This document shows positions 1-7,696 of a stretch of DNA of 31,424 nt, piece by piece. Both the position numbers and the translations under genes were made by a program. How positions within the stretch are numbered: the stretch's first letter is position 1; the number at the start of each line of letters is the position of its first letter. This DNA is from Gillisia sp. UBA3175 (lineage in GTDB: Bacteria; Bacteroidota; Bacteroidia; Flavobacteriales; Flavobacteriaceae). Location: positions 1,200,174 through 1,231,597 of the forward strand of contig DEXV01000003.1 of the NCBI GenBank assembly GCA_002364325.1, in the 5' to 3' direction. A model generated the notes under the pieces. That model was not told where the DNA came from and did not search any database. It worked only from the letters and a program-made list of their open reading frames with translations.

Positions 1-1488
1 GCAACAAACTTCACGTATAATTATTGGAGCGCACCGGTAATAGACCCAAATCCAAATTCCTCCTTCGGTTCTATTTTATTTGATCCTCTGGAAAAGACTC
101 AAAGTATCGCTGCAATTATAACCTCCGAACATAACGGCACTTCAAACCCACTAAAAATATCCAATAAATGGATTTATAAGTTATCTGGTACCGAATATTC
201 AGATTGGGAATATGTTGGGGATAGATTTAAAGTGAAACCGGGAGAGGGCTTTACAATGAAAGGAGTTTCAGGAACAAATTTAAACGTAATTATTTATGGA
301 ATAGTTAATAATCCGGGAGACAATCAGCGATACGATTTTAGAGGTAGACCCAATTCTGGCAATTATTCGTTAGATATAAAAGAAGGTGATAGCAAATTGA
401 TAGGAAATCCATACCCCTCTGCCCTCGACCTAAATTATTTCCTTTTCGAAAATACCAACACCACAGGAATTGCTTATTTCTGGGATTCAAAAAGTACAGG
501 TTCTCATTTTCTAAAAGAGTATGAGGGTGGATACGGTGCTTATTCTCCCGGAGCTGGTATTTACGGATATGTGCCGGCAGTATTTAATAAATATGATGGT
601 TATGGGAATACAATTTCTAATTCTGGAGTAACTGGAAATTATTATGCCAGAAGGTATTCCCCAATAGCTCAGGGATTTATTGTAATTGGAAGTAAGGATG
701 GTGTGATCAATTTTAAAAATGAATATCGAAGTTATATAAAAGAAGACCTAATTCTATCTCAATTTAAATCTAAAGGAAAAAAGAAGAAAGCATCTGTCAA
801 TGAAGATTATCCATTATTGCGATTAAACATTGGCTTCCATGATAAATATGTCCGACAGATTTTGTTGGTGTTACAAGATGCAGCTACTGTAGGGATAGAT
901 CATGCCAGAGATGCGATTAACCCTGAATATTTAAGCTCAGATGCCGGATGGTATATGGAAGAAGATAATTATTTGATCAACGTTCGGCCTTTTGATGAGT
1001 TGGAAGAGATCCCACTTTATATTCTTCTAACTGAAGCTTCAGAAGTAACTTTTGAAATAGCTGAGATAAAAAATATTAATGCAGATGTTTTCCTTTTTGA
1101 TAAAGTTACCGGGATCTATTATAACTTAAAAAACACGTCACCAAAATTGGGATTAGAGGCTGGAGAATATTTGGAAAGATTTAAACTAACTTATACGAAC
1201 AAAGAATTTTTATTTGTTAATTGGGAGATCGTTAAAGACATTAACAATTATAATATCTTCCAGAACAATCCAGATGCTGTTCTAGAAGTAAGGATTCCCG
1301 TAAGAAATACCCCAGTTAATATTACACTTTATGATGCGCTGGGAAAGAAAATAGCAGAAAAGAAAAACATCACCAACGAACAGCTTCATGAATTTCCAAC
1401 CCGAAGATTAAGTAAAGGACTTTATATTATAAAAATAACCAACCTAAATGCTGCTGTAATTTCTAAAAAAGTAATAATTTCAAATTAA
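1..1488 (+). CDS. T9SS type A sorting-domain secreted protein (3' part only)
   Basis: This is the 3' end of a larger gene. The frame is open from the first base of the window with no stop, so a GTG at 232 should not be taken as the true start. 495 residues are visible. The body is rich in Gly, Asn, Tyr and Trp with phrases such as NYWSAPV, typical of large secreted adhesin-like proteins of Flavobacteriia. The last ~75 residues form a type A T9SS C-terminal domain: an NNPDAVLEVRIP strand, then LYDALGKKIAEKK, then LSKGLYIIKITN and a final KKVIISN. In this family the domain directs export across the outer membrane by the Por/Spr machinery and is usually cleaved, leaving the cargo on the surface. 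The cargo's own function cannot be told from this fragment. DUF2752 follows 13 bp downstream on the same strand. Confidence 0.88.
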   Translation, partial: ATNFTYNYWSAPVIDPNPNSSFGSILFDPLEKTQSIAAIITSEHNGTSNPLKISNKWIYKLSGTEYSDWEYVGDRFKVKPGEGFTMKGVSGTNLNVIIYGIVNNPGDNQRYDFRGRPNSGNYSLDIKEGDSKLIGNPYPSALDLNYFLFENTNTTGIAYFWDSKSTGSHFLKEYEGGYGAYSPGAGIYGYVPAVFNKYDGYGNTISNSGVTGNYYARRYSPIAQGFIVIGSKDGVINFKNEYRSYIKEDLILSQFKSKGKKKKASVNEDYPLLRLNIGFHDKYVRQILLVLQDAATVGIDHARDAINPEYLSSDAGWYMEEDNYLINVRPFDELEEIPLYILLTEASEVTFEIAEIKNINADVFLFDKVTGIYYNLKNTSPKLGLEAGEYLERFKLTYTNKEFLFVNWEIVKDINNYNIFQNNPDAVLEVRIPVRNTPVNITLYDALGKKIAEKKNITNEQLHEFPTRRLSKGLYIIKITNLNAAVISKKVIISN

Positions 1489-1501
1489 ATTATTTTATTT
1501 A

Positions 1502-1786
1502 ATGGAAGACCTTTTACTTCCCTGCTTAAATAAGCAACTTTTCGGAATAGAATGTTACGGTTGTGGAGGGCAGCGAGCTGTTTTACTATTACTTAGGGGA
1601 GATTTTCATGGAGCATGGTTTATGTTTCCAGCAATCTATCCTATTCTTATTCTTCTAGCGTTTGTGATTACAAATCTCTTTTTTAATTTTAAATATGATT
1701 ATTATATAAAAATAGGACTCATTTTGCTAACTGCAACAGTACTACTTTTAAGTTATTTAATAAAAATGTATTATCTATTCATCTAA
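1502..1786 (+). CDS. DUF2752 small membrane protein
   Basis: 94 residues. The N-terminal third carries the DUF2752 signature CYGCGGQRA (residues 18-26), followed by a Gly-Asp-Phe motif and Ala-Trp. Two hydrophobic helices follow, around residues 38-60 and 69-92. The family is widespread in Bacteroidota as small inner-membrane proteins of unknown function; the CxxCG pair looks redox- or metal-capable, but nothing here proves it. It sits 13 bp after the T9SS cargo gene and 26 bp before a CCC-motif membrane protein on the same strand. DUF2752 and CCC-motif genes are often adjacent in flavobacteria, so the two probably work together. The family assignment is firm; the role is unknown. Confidence 0.85.
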   Translation: MEDLLLPCLNKQLFGIECYGCGGQRAVLLLLRGDFHGAWFMFPAIYPILILLAFVITNLFFNFKYDYYIKIGLILLTATVLLLSYLIKMYYLFI

Positions 1787-1812
1787 AACCAACCTTTAAA
1801 ACTTTTCTCTTT

Positions 1813-2145
1813 ATGGAATTAAACAAACAAGAAGTACCTAATGCAACACTTATTTTAGTTTTTGGAATTCTTTCTTTAGTAGGCTGTTGTTGCTACGGAA
1901 TTTTAGGAGTAGTCTTTGGAATAATCACAATCGTTATATCTAACAAGGCCATGGCTATTTACAATGCTAATCCCGAAATGTATTATGGGTATCAGAATGT
2001 AAAGATCGGGAGAATTCTTGCTATTATAGGATTGGTTTTAAGCGCAGTATTTCTAATTACCATTATCCTCTTTTTTATATTTAACGGAGGAACTGAAGGT
2101 ATCATGGAATTACAAAAAGAAATAATGGAACAACAGGGATTGTAA
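1813..2145 (+). CDS. CCC-motif membrane protein (DUF4190-like)
   Basis: 110 residues with two strong hydrophobic segments (about 13-42 and 67-90). Three consecutive cysteines (25-27, in GCCCYG) lie inside the first helix and define the CCC-motif family of Bacteroidota. A short polar loop containing NPEMYYGYQNVKIGR joins the helices; GRILAIIGL at the start of helix two is the DUF4190-type repeat. The C-terminus is a short polar tail. No enzymatic motif is visible and the function is unknown. It is the last gene of the rightward T9SS cargo-DUF2752-CCC series and ends just before a strong hairpin terminator shared with hisS. Confidence 0.82.
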   Translation: MELNKQEVPNATLILVFGILSLVGCCCYGILGVVFGIITIVISNKAMAIYNANPEMYYGYQNVKIGRILAIIGLVLSAVFLITIILFFIFNGGTEGIMELQKEIMEQQGL

Positions 2146-2158
2146 CTTTATTATATAA

Positions 2159-2196
2159 ATAAAAAAGGTCCTGAATAAAATTATTCAGGACCTTCT
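2159..2196. terminator. Bidirectional intrinsic terminator between CCC-motif gene and hisS
   Basis: A perfect 14-bp inverted repeat (2165-2178 with 2181-2194, AAGGTCCTGAATAA and its complement) lies between the convergent ends of the CCC-motif gene and hisS. A run of A precedes it on the plus strand, giving a U-tract after the hairpin in minus-strand transcripts. It therefore looks strongest for hisS; in the plus direction the following CTCATTTCTT is a weaker U-tract. Confidence 0.85.
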
Positions 2197-2218
2197 CATT
2201 TCTTAAAACTGATAATAG

Positions 2219-3589
2219 TTATTTTAGTTTTTCTATCATTATTTGAAGCCCTATTTTATCTTGATCTCCTGTGGCCATATTTTTTAATCCATATACTTCA
2301 TTATTCATTTCTTCTTCACCTGCAAGCACAACATATGGTATTTCTCTTCGGTTAGCATAGTTCATTTGCTTCTTCATCTTAGCAGCATCCGGATAGATCT
2401 CTGCAGCAATGCCAGCCTCACGCAATTTTTGAACCGCTTTTAAACCATAAAGCGCTTCCTTATCTCCAAAGTTTATAAATAGCACCTTGGTGTTTGCTGA
2501 AACTGCGGTAGGAAAAAGATCGAGTTCCTCAAGGACTAAATAAATTCGGTCTAATCCAAAAGAGATCCCCACCCCACTCATGTCTTTAAGTCCAAAGATG
2601 CCCGTAAGATCGTCGTATCGACCTCCACCACCAATAGAGCCCATTTTTACTGTTGCAGGAGGTGCAACTTCAAAAATAGCGCCAGTATAATAATTTAATC
2701 CACGAGCCAAAGTAACATCCAGATCCAGAACCGCAGATTTCAATGGCATTTCGGAAATAACTTTCTGGATAAATTCCAGCTCTTCAATTCCTTTTAAACC
2801 TATTTCAGATCCAGAAAGAATATCTTTTAACACCTTAATCTTCTCCCCAAAATTTCCTTTCAATCCAAATATCGGTTGAATGTTCTTTAATGCTTCCAGA
2901 GAGATCCCTTTTTCAAGCATCTCTTTTTTAACGCCTTCCTCTCCAATCTTATCTAATTTATCTAGGGCAACTGTAAAATCTATTAATCTATCTTGTTCGC
3001 CAATAACTTCAGCAAAACCTGATAAGACTTTTCTATTATTAATCTTTATGGTAACTCCATTTAAATTTAGCGCAGTAAAAACTTCATCATATAACTGCAC
3101 AAATTCTACTTCCTGCCAAAGGCTGTTACTCCCAACCACATCTGCATCACACTGAAAGAACTCTCTAAACCGACCTTTCTGTGGTCTATCTGCTCTCCAT
3201 ACTGGTTGTACCTGGTAGCGCTTAAAAGGAAACTCTACCTCACTTTGATGTTGAACTACGTATCTGGCAAAAGGAACGGTTAGATCGTATCTTAAAGCTT
3301 TTTCACTAATAGATGCGGTTAACTTTAAACTATCCGCGTTTTTATAAGCTTCTCGATCTGCTTTATTAAGGTAATCTCCAGAGTTCAAGATCTTAAATAT
3401 CAATCTATCTCCTTCTTCTCCATATTTCCCCATTAAAGTATCTGAATTTTCAAAACTTGGAGTTTCTATAGGCTGAAATCCAAATTTTTCAAATTGTGCC
3501 TTAATCGTATTCATTATAAAGTTGCGCTTGGCAACTTCTATAGGAGAAAAATCTCTGGTCCCTTTTGGAATAGATGGTTTTTGAGCCAT
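2219..3589 (-). CDS. hisS: Histidine--tRNA ligase
   Basis: 456 residues; cytoplasmic class II aminoacyl-tRNA synthetase that charges tRNA-His with histidine. The N-terminus begins PSIPKGTRDFSP, a hallmark of HisRS. Motif 2 is at about 127-148 (QPVWRADRPQKGRFREFFQC), the histidine-specific RGLNYYTGA at 296-304, and motif 3 with GGGGRYDDL (320-328) and SGVGISFGLDR (338-348). The C-terminal ~95 residues form the anticodon-binding domain. It is longer than the E. coli enzyme (424 residues), partly from an insertion around residues 72-92, as in the longer HisRS forms found in Bacteroidota. It is transcribed away from the ABC permease gene and ends at the terminator centred near 2180. Confidence 0.97.
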   Translation of the reverse strand: MAQKPSIPKGTRDFSPIEVAKRNFIMNTIKAQFEKFGFQPIETPSFENSDTLMGKYGEEGDRLIFKILNSGDYLNKADREAYKNADSLKLTASISEKALRYDLTVPFARYVVQHQSEVEFPFKRYQVQPVWRADRPQKGRFREFFQCDADVVGSNSLWQEVEFVQLYDEVFTALNLNGVTIKINNRKVLSGFAEVIGEQDRLIDFTVALDKLDKIGEEGVKKEMLEKGISLEALKNIQPIFGLKGNFGEKIKVLKDILSGSEIGLKGIEELEFIQKVISEMPLKSAVLDLDVTLARGLNYYTGAIFEVAPPATVKMGSIGGGGRYDDLTGIFGLKDMSGVGISFGLDRIYLVLEELDLFPTAVSANTKVLFINFGDKEALYGLKAVQKLREAGIAAEIYPDAAKMKKQMNYANRREIPYVVLAGEEEMNNEVYGLKNMATGDQDKIGLQIMIEKLK

Positions 3590-3684
3590 AATTTAGTTTT
3601 GCAATGCTTTTAAAAAGATGAAATAATGATCTGCGAAAAATCCCCACTTATCAATATTCATCACCGTTTTCAGAAAATTCTTTA

Positions 3685-3718
3685 AGATGCAAATATCTTA
3701 ATTTTTAAGGGAACCAAA
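3685..3718 (-). promoter_or_regulatory. Putative Bacteroidota-type promoter for hisS
   Basis: On the minus strand, TTTG (complement of 3715-3718) is followed after 17 bases by GATATTTG (complement of 3690-3697), seven of eight positions of the Bacteroidota -7 box TAnnTTTG. It would give a leader of roughly 95 bases before hisS. AT-rich intergenic DNA produces such matches by chance, so this is tentative. Confidence 0.35.
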
Positions 3719-3788
3719 ACAATTTTGAAAATTTAAGTAACATATCTATATCTTCTCAGTCTAATCTTGGTGTTAGATAGCTCAAATT

Positions 3789-5030
3789 ATGTTTCAACTC
3801 TTTAAGGAAAATGTAAGAATTGCTTTTGAATCTATTAAAAGTCAGCTTCTTAGAACCATTCTCACCGTATTAATTATAGCAATTGGTATAACTGCTTTGG
3901 TGGGAATTCTAAGTGCTGTAAGCGCATTAGAGAACACCATTAGCAGCGATTTTGCTTCGATGGGAGCAAACACCTTTAATTTGCAACGTTATGAATTTAC
4001 TACTCAGAGACAAGGTGGTGAGGAAAGAGAGAAAATAAATCCTATTCTAACTTACAGAGAAGTGCGTACGTTTAAGGAGAATTTTATTTTTCCTGAAACC
4101 CTAACCTCTATCTCCTTTAATGGAACTTCTACTGCTGAAGTAAAATTTGAAAGTGAAAAGACAGATCCGGAAGTTTCTGTTTTGGGGGTAAATGAAAACT
4201 ACTTAGTGAGTTCTGGATTGGAATTAGAAGAAGGTAGAGAATTCAACTATTTTGATATTCAAAATAATAATAAAGTTGCGGTACTTGGAGCCGACTTTGC
4301 CGAAGGCCTTTTTAAAAACACCAATCCAATAAATAAGACCATTAGTATTCGTGGAGTTAAGTTTCAGGTAATTGGGATCTTGGAATCTAAAGGTTCTACC
4401 TTCGGAAATAATCAAGATCTAAGAGTGCTTATTCCAATTGAAACAGCACGTTCTGTATTTACACAACCTGATATCAATTATAATATTAGCGTTAGAGTTG
4501 GGGATAAAGAGATGTTAGAGGCTGCACAAAGTGAAGCTATAATCACCTTCAGAAATATTAGAGGATTAAATCCTGTGGAGGAAAATAATTTTGGAATTGA
4601 AAAAAGTGACGATCTAATAAACAGAATTCTATCAATAACCGGTTATTTAAACATTGCGGCCTGGATCATATCCATAATTACTATTTTTGGATCTTCTATT
4701 GCTTTGATGAACATCATGCTGGTTTCTGTTGCAGAAAGAACACGAGAGATTGGAATTAGAAAAGCCCTTGGAGCAAAGAAAAGTACCATTGCAACTCAGT
4801 TCTTTATGGAAACCTTGATCATTGGCCAATTAGGAGGACTCTTAGGGATTATTTTAGGAATTTTAATTGGGTACGCAGTTTCCTCTGTAGCCGAATTTAA
4901 TTTTGTTACACCATGGAAAGCCATGCTTTGGGCAACAGGAATTACTATCTTGGTAGCAATTTTAGCAGGAAGTTATCCAGCAAATAAAGCGGCTAAGCAG
5001 GATCCTATAGAGTCTTTAAGATATGAGTAA
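3789..5030 (+). CDS. ABC transporter permease, MacB/FtsX type
   Basis: 413 residues with the classic MacB topology: one N-terminal transmembrane helix (about 22-44), a long periplasmic MacB_PCD domain (about 50-280), and three C-terminal helices forming an FtsX domain (about 288-312, 338-365, 378-402). The cytoplasmic coupling stretch VAERTREIGIRKALGAKK lies between the second and third helices, and the protein ends with the family-typical DPIESLRYE. Such proteins pair with an ATPase to drive export or lipoprotein/antimicrobial efflux from the periplasm. No ATP-binding subunit is encoded next to it here, so its partner must be elsewhere. The gene diverges from hisS and ends directly against the stop codon of DUF6495 with no intervening base. 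Substrate unknown. Confidence 0.93.
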   Translation: MFQLFKENVRIAFESIKSQLLRTILTVLIIAIGITALVGILSAVSALENTISSDFASMGANTFNLQRYEFTTQRQGGEEREKINPILTYREVRTFKENFIFPETLTSISFNGTSTAEVKFESEKTDPEVSVLGVNENYLVSSGLELEEGREFNYFDIQNNNKVAVLGADFAEGLFKNTNPINKTISIRGVKFQVIGILESKGSTFGNNQDLRVLIPIETARSVFTQPDINYNISVRVGDKEMLEAAQSEAIITFRNIRGLNPVEENNFGIEKSDDLINRILSITGYLNIAAWIISIITIFGSSIALMNIMLVSVAERTREIGIRKALGAKKSTIATQFFMETLIIGQLGGLLGIILGILIGYAVSSVAEFNFVTPWKAMLWATGITILVAILAGSYPANKAAKQDPIESLRYE

Positions 5031-5507
5031 TTAAGAATTCTCGACCATATTATTAAAATACTCGAACAATTCTCCCTTGGTGATTACTGCACCTTGCTTA
5101 ATTAAAGCGAAGATATCTTTATTTCTATCCTCACTAATTGCTTTGGTTGAAGTAAATAGGTTTACAGTATCATCTAATAAATTACTTTGCAACCATTGGT
5201 AACCCTGGCGAGTTGTAATGTCTATTGCCTCATTATCCACCTTCACAGCTACTAGTTTGATCTCTGCCAATGTAATGTTGAAAAGATACATCTGGTGTTT
5301 AGAGAAATGCTCCAAGTAAGTTACTTTTTCTAGTACTCCTTCCCATATAAGATCGCTAAAAACATCCAATTCATCTTCGGCAACTTCCGGCTTATCACGT
5401 TTTATTTCTTCCCATTCCTGAGCAGTTATAGATTGTGATGCTAAAAAGTTGATAAATTCCTGATGTAATTCTTCAAATTGTTCCTTACTAAGTCTGTTAT
5501 ATTTCAT
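5031..5507 (-). CDS. DUF6495 family protein
   Basis: 158 residues, soluble, acidic, no signal peptide or membrane helix. The sequence from MKYNRLSKEQFEELHQEFI through the Trp-rich QEWEEIKRDKP and the block FSKHQMYLFNI matches my recollection of DUF6495, a conserved single-copy family of Flavobacteriia with no known activity. It lies downstream of, and on the same strand as, the rpsF-rpsR-rplI operon but is separated from it by a strong terminator. Its stop codon abuts that of the ABC permease, so there is no room for a dedicated terminator. Family call moderately secure; function unknown. Confidence 0.72.
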   Translation of the reverse strand: MKYNRLSKEQFEELHQEFINFLASQSITAQEWEEIKRDKPEVAEDELDVFSDLIWEGVLEKVTYLEHFSKHQMYLFNITLAEIKLVAVKVDNEAIDITTRQGYQWLQSNLLDDTVNLFTSTKAISEDRNKDIFALIKQGAVITKGELFEYFNNMVENS

Positions 5508-5587
5508 TGCTCTATTTCTGAAGATTAAAAAAATGCGAGGTACAATATTGAAAAACTACCTCTATGATCAATTGTAAAAATTGAATT

Positions 5588-5636
5588 AAAAAAAAAGCTG
5601 CTCAAAAAATATCCAAGATATTCTTTAAGCAGCTTA
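5588..5636 (-). terminator. Intrinsic terminator of the rpsF-rpsR-rplI operon
   Basis: Long hairpin with arms at 5595-5613 and 5617-5635: AAGCTGCT pairs with AGCAGCTT, with an AU-rich inner stem. On the minus strand it is followed by an uninterrupted run of U from the A-tract at 5588-5596. It lies 15 bp after the rplI stop codon, the textbook position. Confidence 0.85.
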
Positions 5637-5650
5637 GTTATTTTATTCTA

Positions 5651-6100
5651 TTATGCCTCAGCTACAACATCAAAAGTAAAGGTAGAGATCACTTCACGAT
5701 GAAAACGCAAAGTTGCCTCATATTGTCCTAAACGCTTAATGTTTCCACCTGCGATCGTAATAAATTTCTTCTCTAATTCTACACCTTCTTTAGCTAATGC
5801 ATCAGAAAGGTCTCCATTAGTAATAGATCCAAACATCTTGTCTCCACCACCTGCTTTAGCAGTAAGTTTCAATTCTAATCCATTTAGTTTAGCAGCTTGT
5901 TTTTTAGCTGCATCTATGTTCTTTTGCTCCTTGAAAGCTTGTTGCTTTATAGTTTCAGCTAAAACCTTCTTAGCAGAAGGAGTTGCTAATGTTGCAAATC
6001 CTTGAGGAATCAAAAAATTTCTACCGTATCCGTTCTTCACAGTTACCATATCATTTTTAAAACCTAAGTTTTCTACGTCTTTGTTAAGTATCAATTCCAT
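5651..6100 (-). CDS. rplI: 50S ribosomal protein L9 (bL9)
   Basis: 149 residues, the usual length for bL9. The N-terminal 23S rRNA-binding domain has the conserved MELILNKDVENLGFKNDMV and KNGYGRNFLIPQGFA (residues ~23-37). A charged connecting helix (about 42-75) leads to the C-terminal domain, which includes DKMFGSITNGDLSDAL (~86-101). bL9 binds near the L1 stalk and helps maintain reading-frame fidelity. It is third in the rpsF-rpsR-rplI operon, starting 13 bp after rpsR, and is followed by a strong terminator. Confidence 0.97.
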   Translation of the reverse strand: MELILNKDVENLGFKNDMVTVKNGYGRNFLIPQGFATLATPSAKKVLAETIKQQAFKEQKNIDAAKKQAAKLNGLELKLTAKAGGGDKMFGSITNGDLSDALAKEGVELEKKFITIAGGNIKRLGQYEATLRFHREVISTFTFDVVAEA

Positions 6101-6113
6101 AATTGCCTCTTTC

Positions 6114-6410
6114 TTATTTTAATAAATCGCCAACATACGGCATTAATGCTAAATGACGAGAACGTTTAACCGCTACAGCCACTTTACGTTGATATTTTAA
6201 AGAAGTTCCAGTTAAACGACGTGGTAACAATTTACCTTGTTCGTTAACGAAACTCAACAACCAATCTGCATCTTTGTAATCGATGTACTTAATACCAGAT
6301 CTTTTAAATCTACAGTATTTTTTGGCTTTGTTGGTTTCTATGTTTAACGGAGTTAAATACCTGATTTCTCCGTCCTTTTTTCCTTTTGCTTGTTGTTCAA
6401 TAGATGACAT
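6114..6410 (-). CDS. rpsR: 30S ribosomal protein S18 (bS18)
   Basis: 98 residues. The C-terminal two-thirds is standard bS18: [18 protein letters not shown], then [20 protein letters not shown] and the basic [19 protein letters not shown] ending in [10 protein letters not shown]. The N-terminal extension of ~25 residues ([20 protein letters not shown]) is common in Bacteroidota. It partners with bS6 on the 30S platform. It starts only 2 bp after the rpsF stop, indicating tight translational coupling. In many bacteria the bS6:bS18 complex autoregulates this operon through an mRNA structure in the rpsF leader; I could not confirm such an element by eye. Confidence 0.97.
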   Translation of the reverse strand: MSSIEQQAKGKKDGEIRYLTPLNIETNKAKKYCRFKRSGIKYIDYKDADWLLSFVNEQGKLLPRRLTGTSLKYQRKVAVAVKRSRHLALMPYVGDLLK

Positions 6411-6412
6411 AA

Positions 6413-6751
6413 CTACGCTTTTTCTTTGTTTCTATTTCTTCTTTTTTCTGCCCAAGCAATAGCATGTTTATCTAAACGTACTGTTAGATAACGCATCATA
6501 CGCTCTTCTCTTCTAAATTCAACTTCTAGTGGGTTAATTACCTCACCTGGAGCTTGAAATTCGAATAAGTGGTAAAATCCACTTTTTTTGTGTTGGATTG
6601 CATAAGCTAGTTTTTTTAGCCCCCAATCTTCTTTGGATACCATCTTGGCGCCGTTAGAAACAAGAAAATCTTCGTATTTCTTAACTGTCTCCTTTATCTG
6701 GTCATCAGATAAAACGGGATTCAAGATGAAAACAGTTTCATAATGATTCAT
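6413..6751 (-). CDS. rpsF: 30S ribosomal protein S6 (bS6)
   Basis: 112 residues from the ATG at 6751, chosen because the family begins [16 protein letters not shown]. An upstream in-frame ATG at 6790 would add 13 hydrophobic residues with no family support. The typical [20 protein letters not shown] block and the final [17 protein letters not shown] with a basic C-terminus are present. First gene of the rpsF-rpsR-rplI operon. It diverges from a LytTR regulator across a 182-bp gap. Confidence 0.96.
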   Translation of the reverse strand: MNHYETVFILNPVLSDDQIKETVKKYEDFLVSNGAKMVSKEDWGLKKLAYAIQHKKSGFYHLFEFQAPGEVINPLEVEFRREERMMRYLTVRLDKHAIAWAEKRRNRNKEKA

Positions 6752-6778
6752 AAAAATATGATTTAAATTAATTGGGTG

Positions 6779-6810
6779 CAAAAGTAACATTATTTTTATT
6801 ATCTACAAAG
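6779..6810 (-). promoter_or_regulatory. Putative promoter of the rpsF operon
   Basis: On the minus strand, TTTG (complement of 6807-6810) is separated by 19 bases from TACTTTTTG (complement of 6779-6787). The latter resembles the Bacteroidota -7 element TAnnTTTG with one extra T. It would place the transcription start about 20 bases before the chosen rpsF start, which supports starting at 6751 rather than 6790. The extra base makes this a moderate call. Confidence 0.45.
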
Positions 6811-6933
6811 CCTTTGCCTATTACGTATAACACATTTTATATATAGTATGCATTTCATCGAAACCTAATTTCCTTTTGTCTTGTTTTAATAAGAATTTAT
6901 GATTAATATTGTTTAGACTTAACCGGATCAACT

Positions 6934-7644
6934 GTGGATGAAATTTTACTAAGATGTGCTGTAGTGGATGATTCTAGCTTACAACGACTTTCGATCGTGA
7001 AGCTAATTATGGATCACCCTAATTTAAAGGTGGTTGCACAATATAATAATGCCATTGAAACTAAAAATGGTTTGTTAGATACTGAGGTGGATCTAATTTT
7101 TCTTGATATTGAAATGCCTATTCTCACAGGCTTTGAATTACTGGACGATCTCCCAAATAAACCGCAAATTATATTTGTTACCGGAAAAACCAAGTACGCT
7201 TTTAAAGCTTTTGATTATGATGCAGTAGATTTTATACAAAAACCTGTAAATAAAGAACGCTTTAATAATGCCGTAGCAAAAGCCATTAATCTTTATCAAT
7301 TAAAAACCAACGGTGTTCCTATTGAAGATGAGAATTTTATCTTCGTAAAAAGCAACCTTAAGAATAGAAAGGTATTCCTTAATAAGTTAAAATATATTGA
7401 AGCTCTAGGGGATTATGTGAAATTTGTTACCGAAAAAGATACGTTTGTAGTACTTGCAACCATGAAATCTTTTGAAAAACAATTACCTACAGATAAGTTC
7501 TTGCGTATTCACAAATCTTATATTGTTAATCTTGAAAAAGTTGAGAGATATAACAGTAAGAATATAGAAATAGATAAGCAACAGTTACCCTTAAGTAGAC
7601 ATAAAAAATCTAATCTTATTGAGGCTTTAAGTGCCATGCAATAA
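6934..7644 (+). CDS. LytTR-type response regulator
   Basis: 236 residues. The N-terminal receiver domain (about 5-122) has the acidic pair D12-D13, the phospho-acceptor D58 in FLDIEMP, T83 in FVTGK, and the conserved K103 in QKPVN. The LytTR DNA-binding domain spans about 134-236, with YIEALGDYVKFVT, FLRIHKSYIVNL and the closing LPLSRHKKSNL. Proteins of this design are activated by membrane histidine kinases of the LytS/His_kinase type; no kinase is encoded nearby, so it is an orphan here. The only reasonable start is GTG at 6934; there is no in-frame ATG before the upstream stop at 6904. It diverges from the rpsF operon and converges with priA. Confidence 0.93.
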   Translation: MDEILLRCAVVDDSSLQRLSIVKLIMDHPNLKVVAQYNNAIETKNGLLDTEVDLIFLDIEMPILTGFELLDDLPNKPQIIFVTGKTKYAFKAFDYDAVDFIQKPVNKERFNNAVAKAINLYQLKTNGVPIEDENFIFVKSNLKNRKVFLNKLKYIEALGDYVKFVTEKDTFVVLATMKSFEKQLPTDKFLRIHKSYIVNLEKVERYNSKNIEIDKQQLPLSRHKKSNLIEALSAMQ

Positions 7645-7696
7645 GTAACCCCTCCAAGTTTACAAATTCCCTACAATTTTATAAGCTATTAATTTT

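Noticed and set aside
232..234. GTG as the start of the first gene
   Set aside because: The frame is open to the window edge with composition typical of the same secreted protein, so the true start lies outside.
2880..3155. A 91-codon plus-strand ORF inside hisS
   Set aside because: Antisense shadow of a firmly identified gene; no family resemblance.
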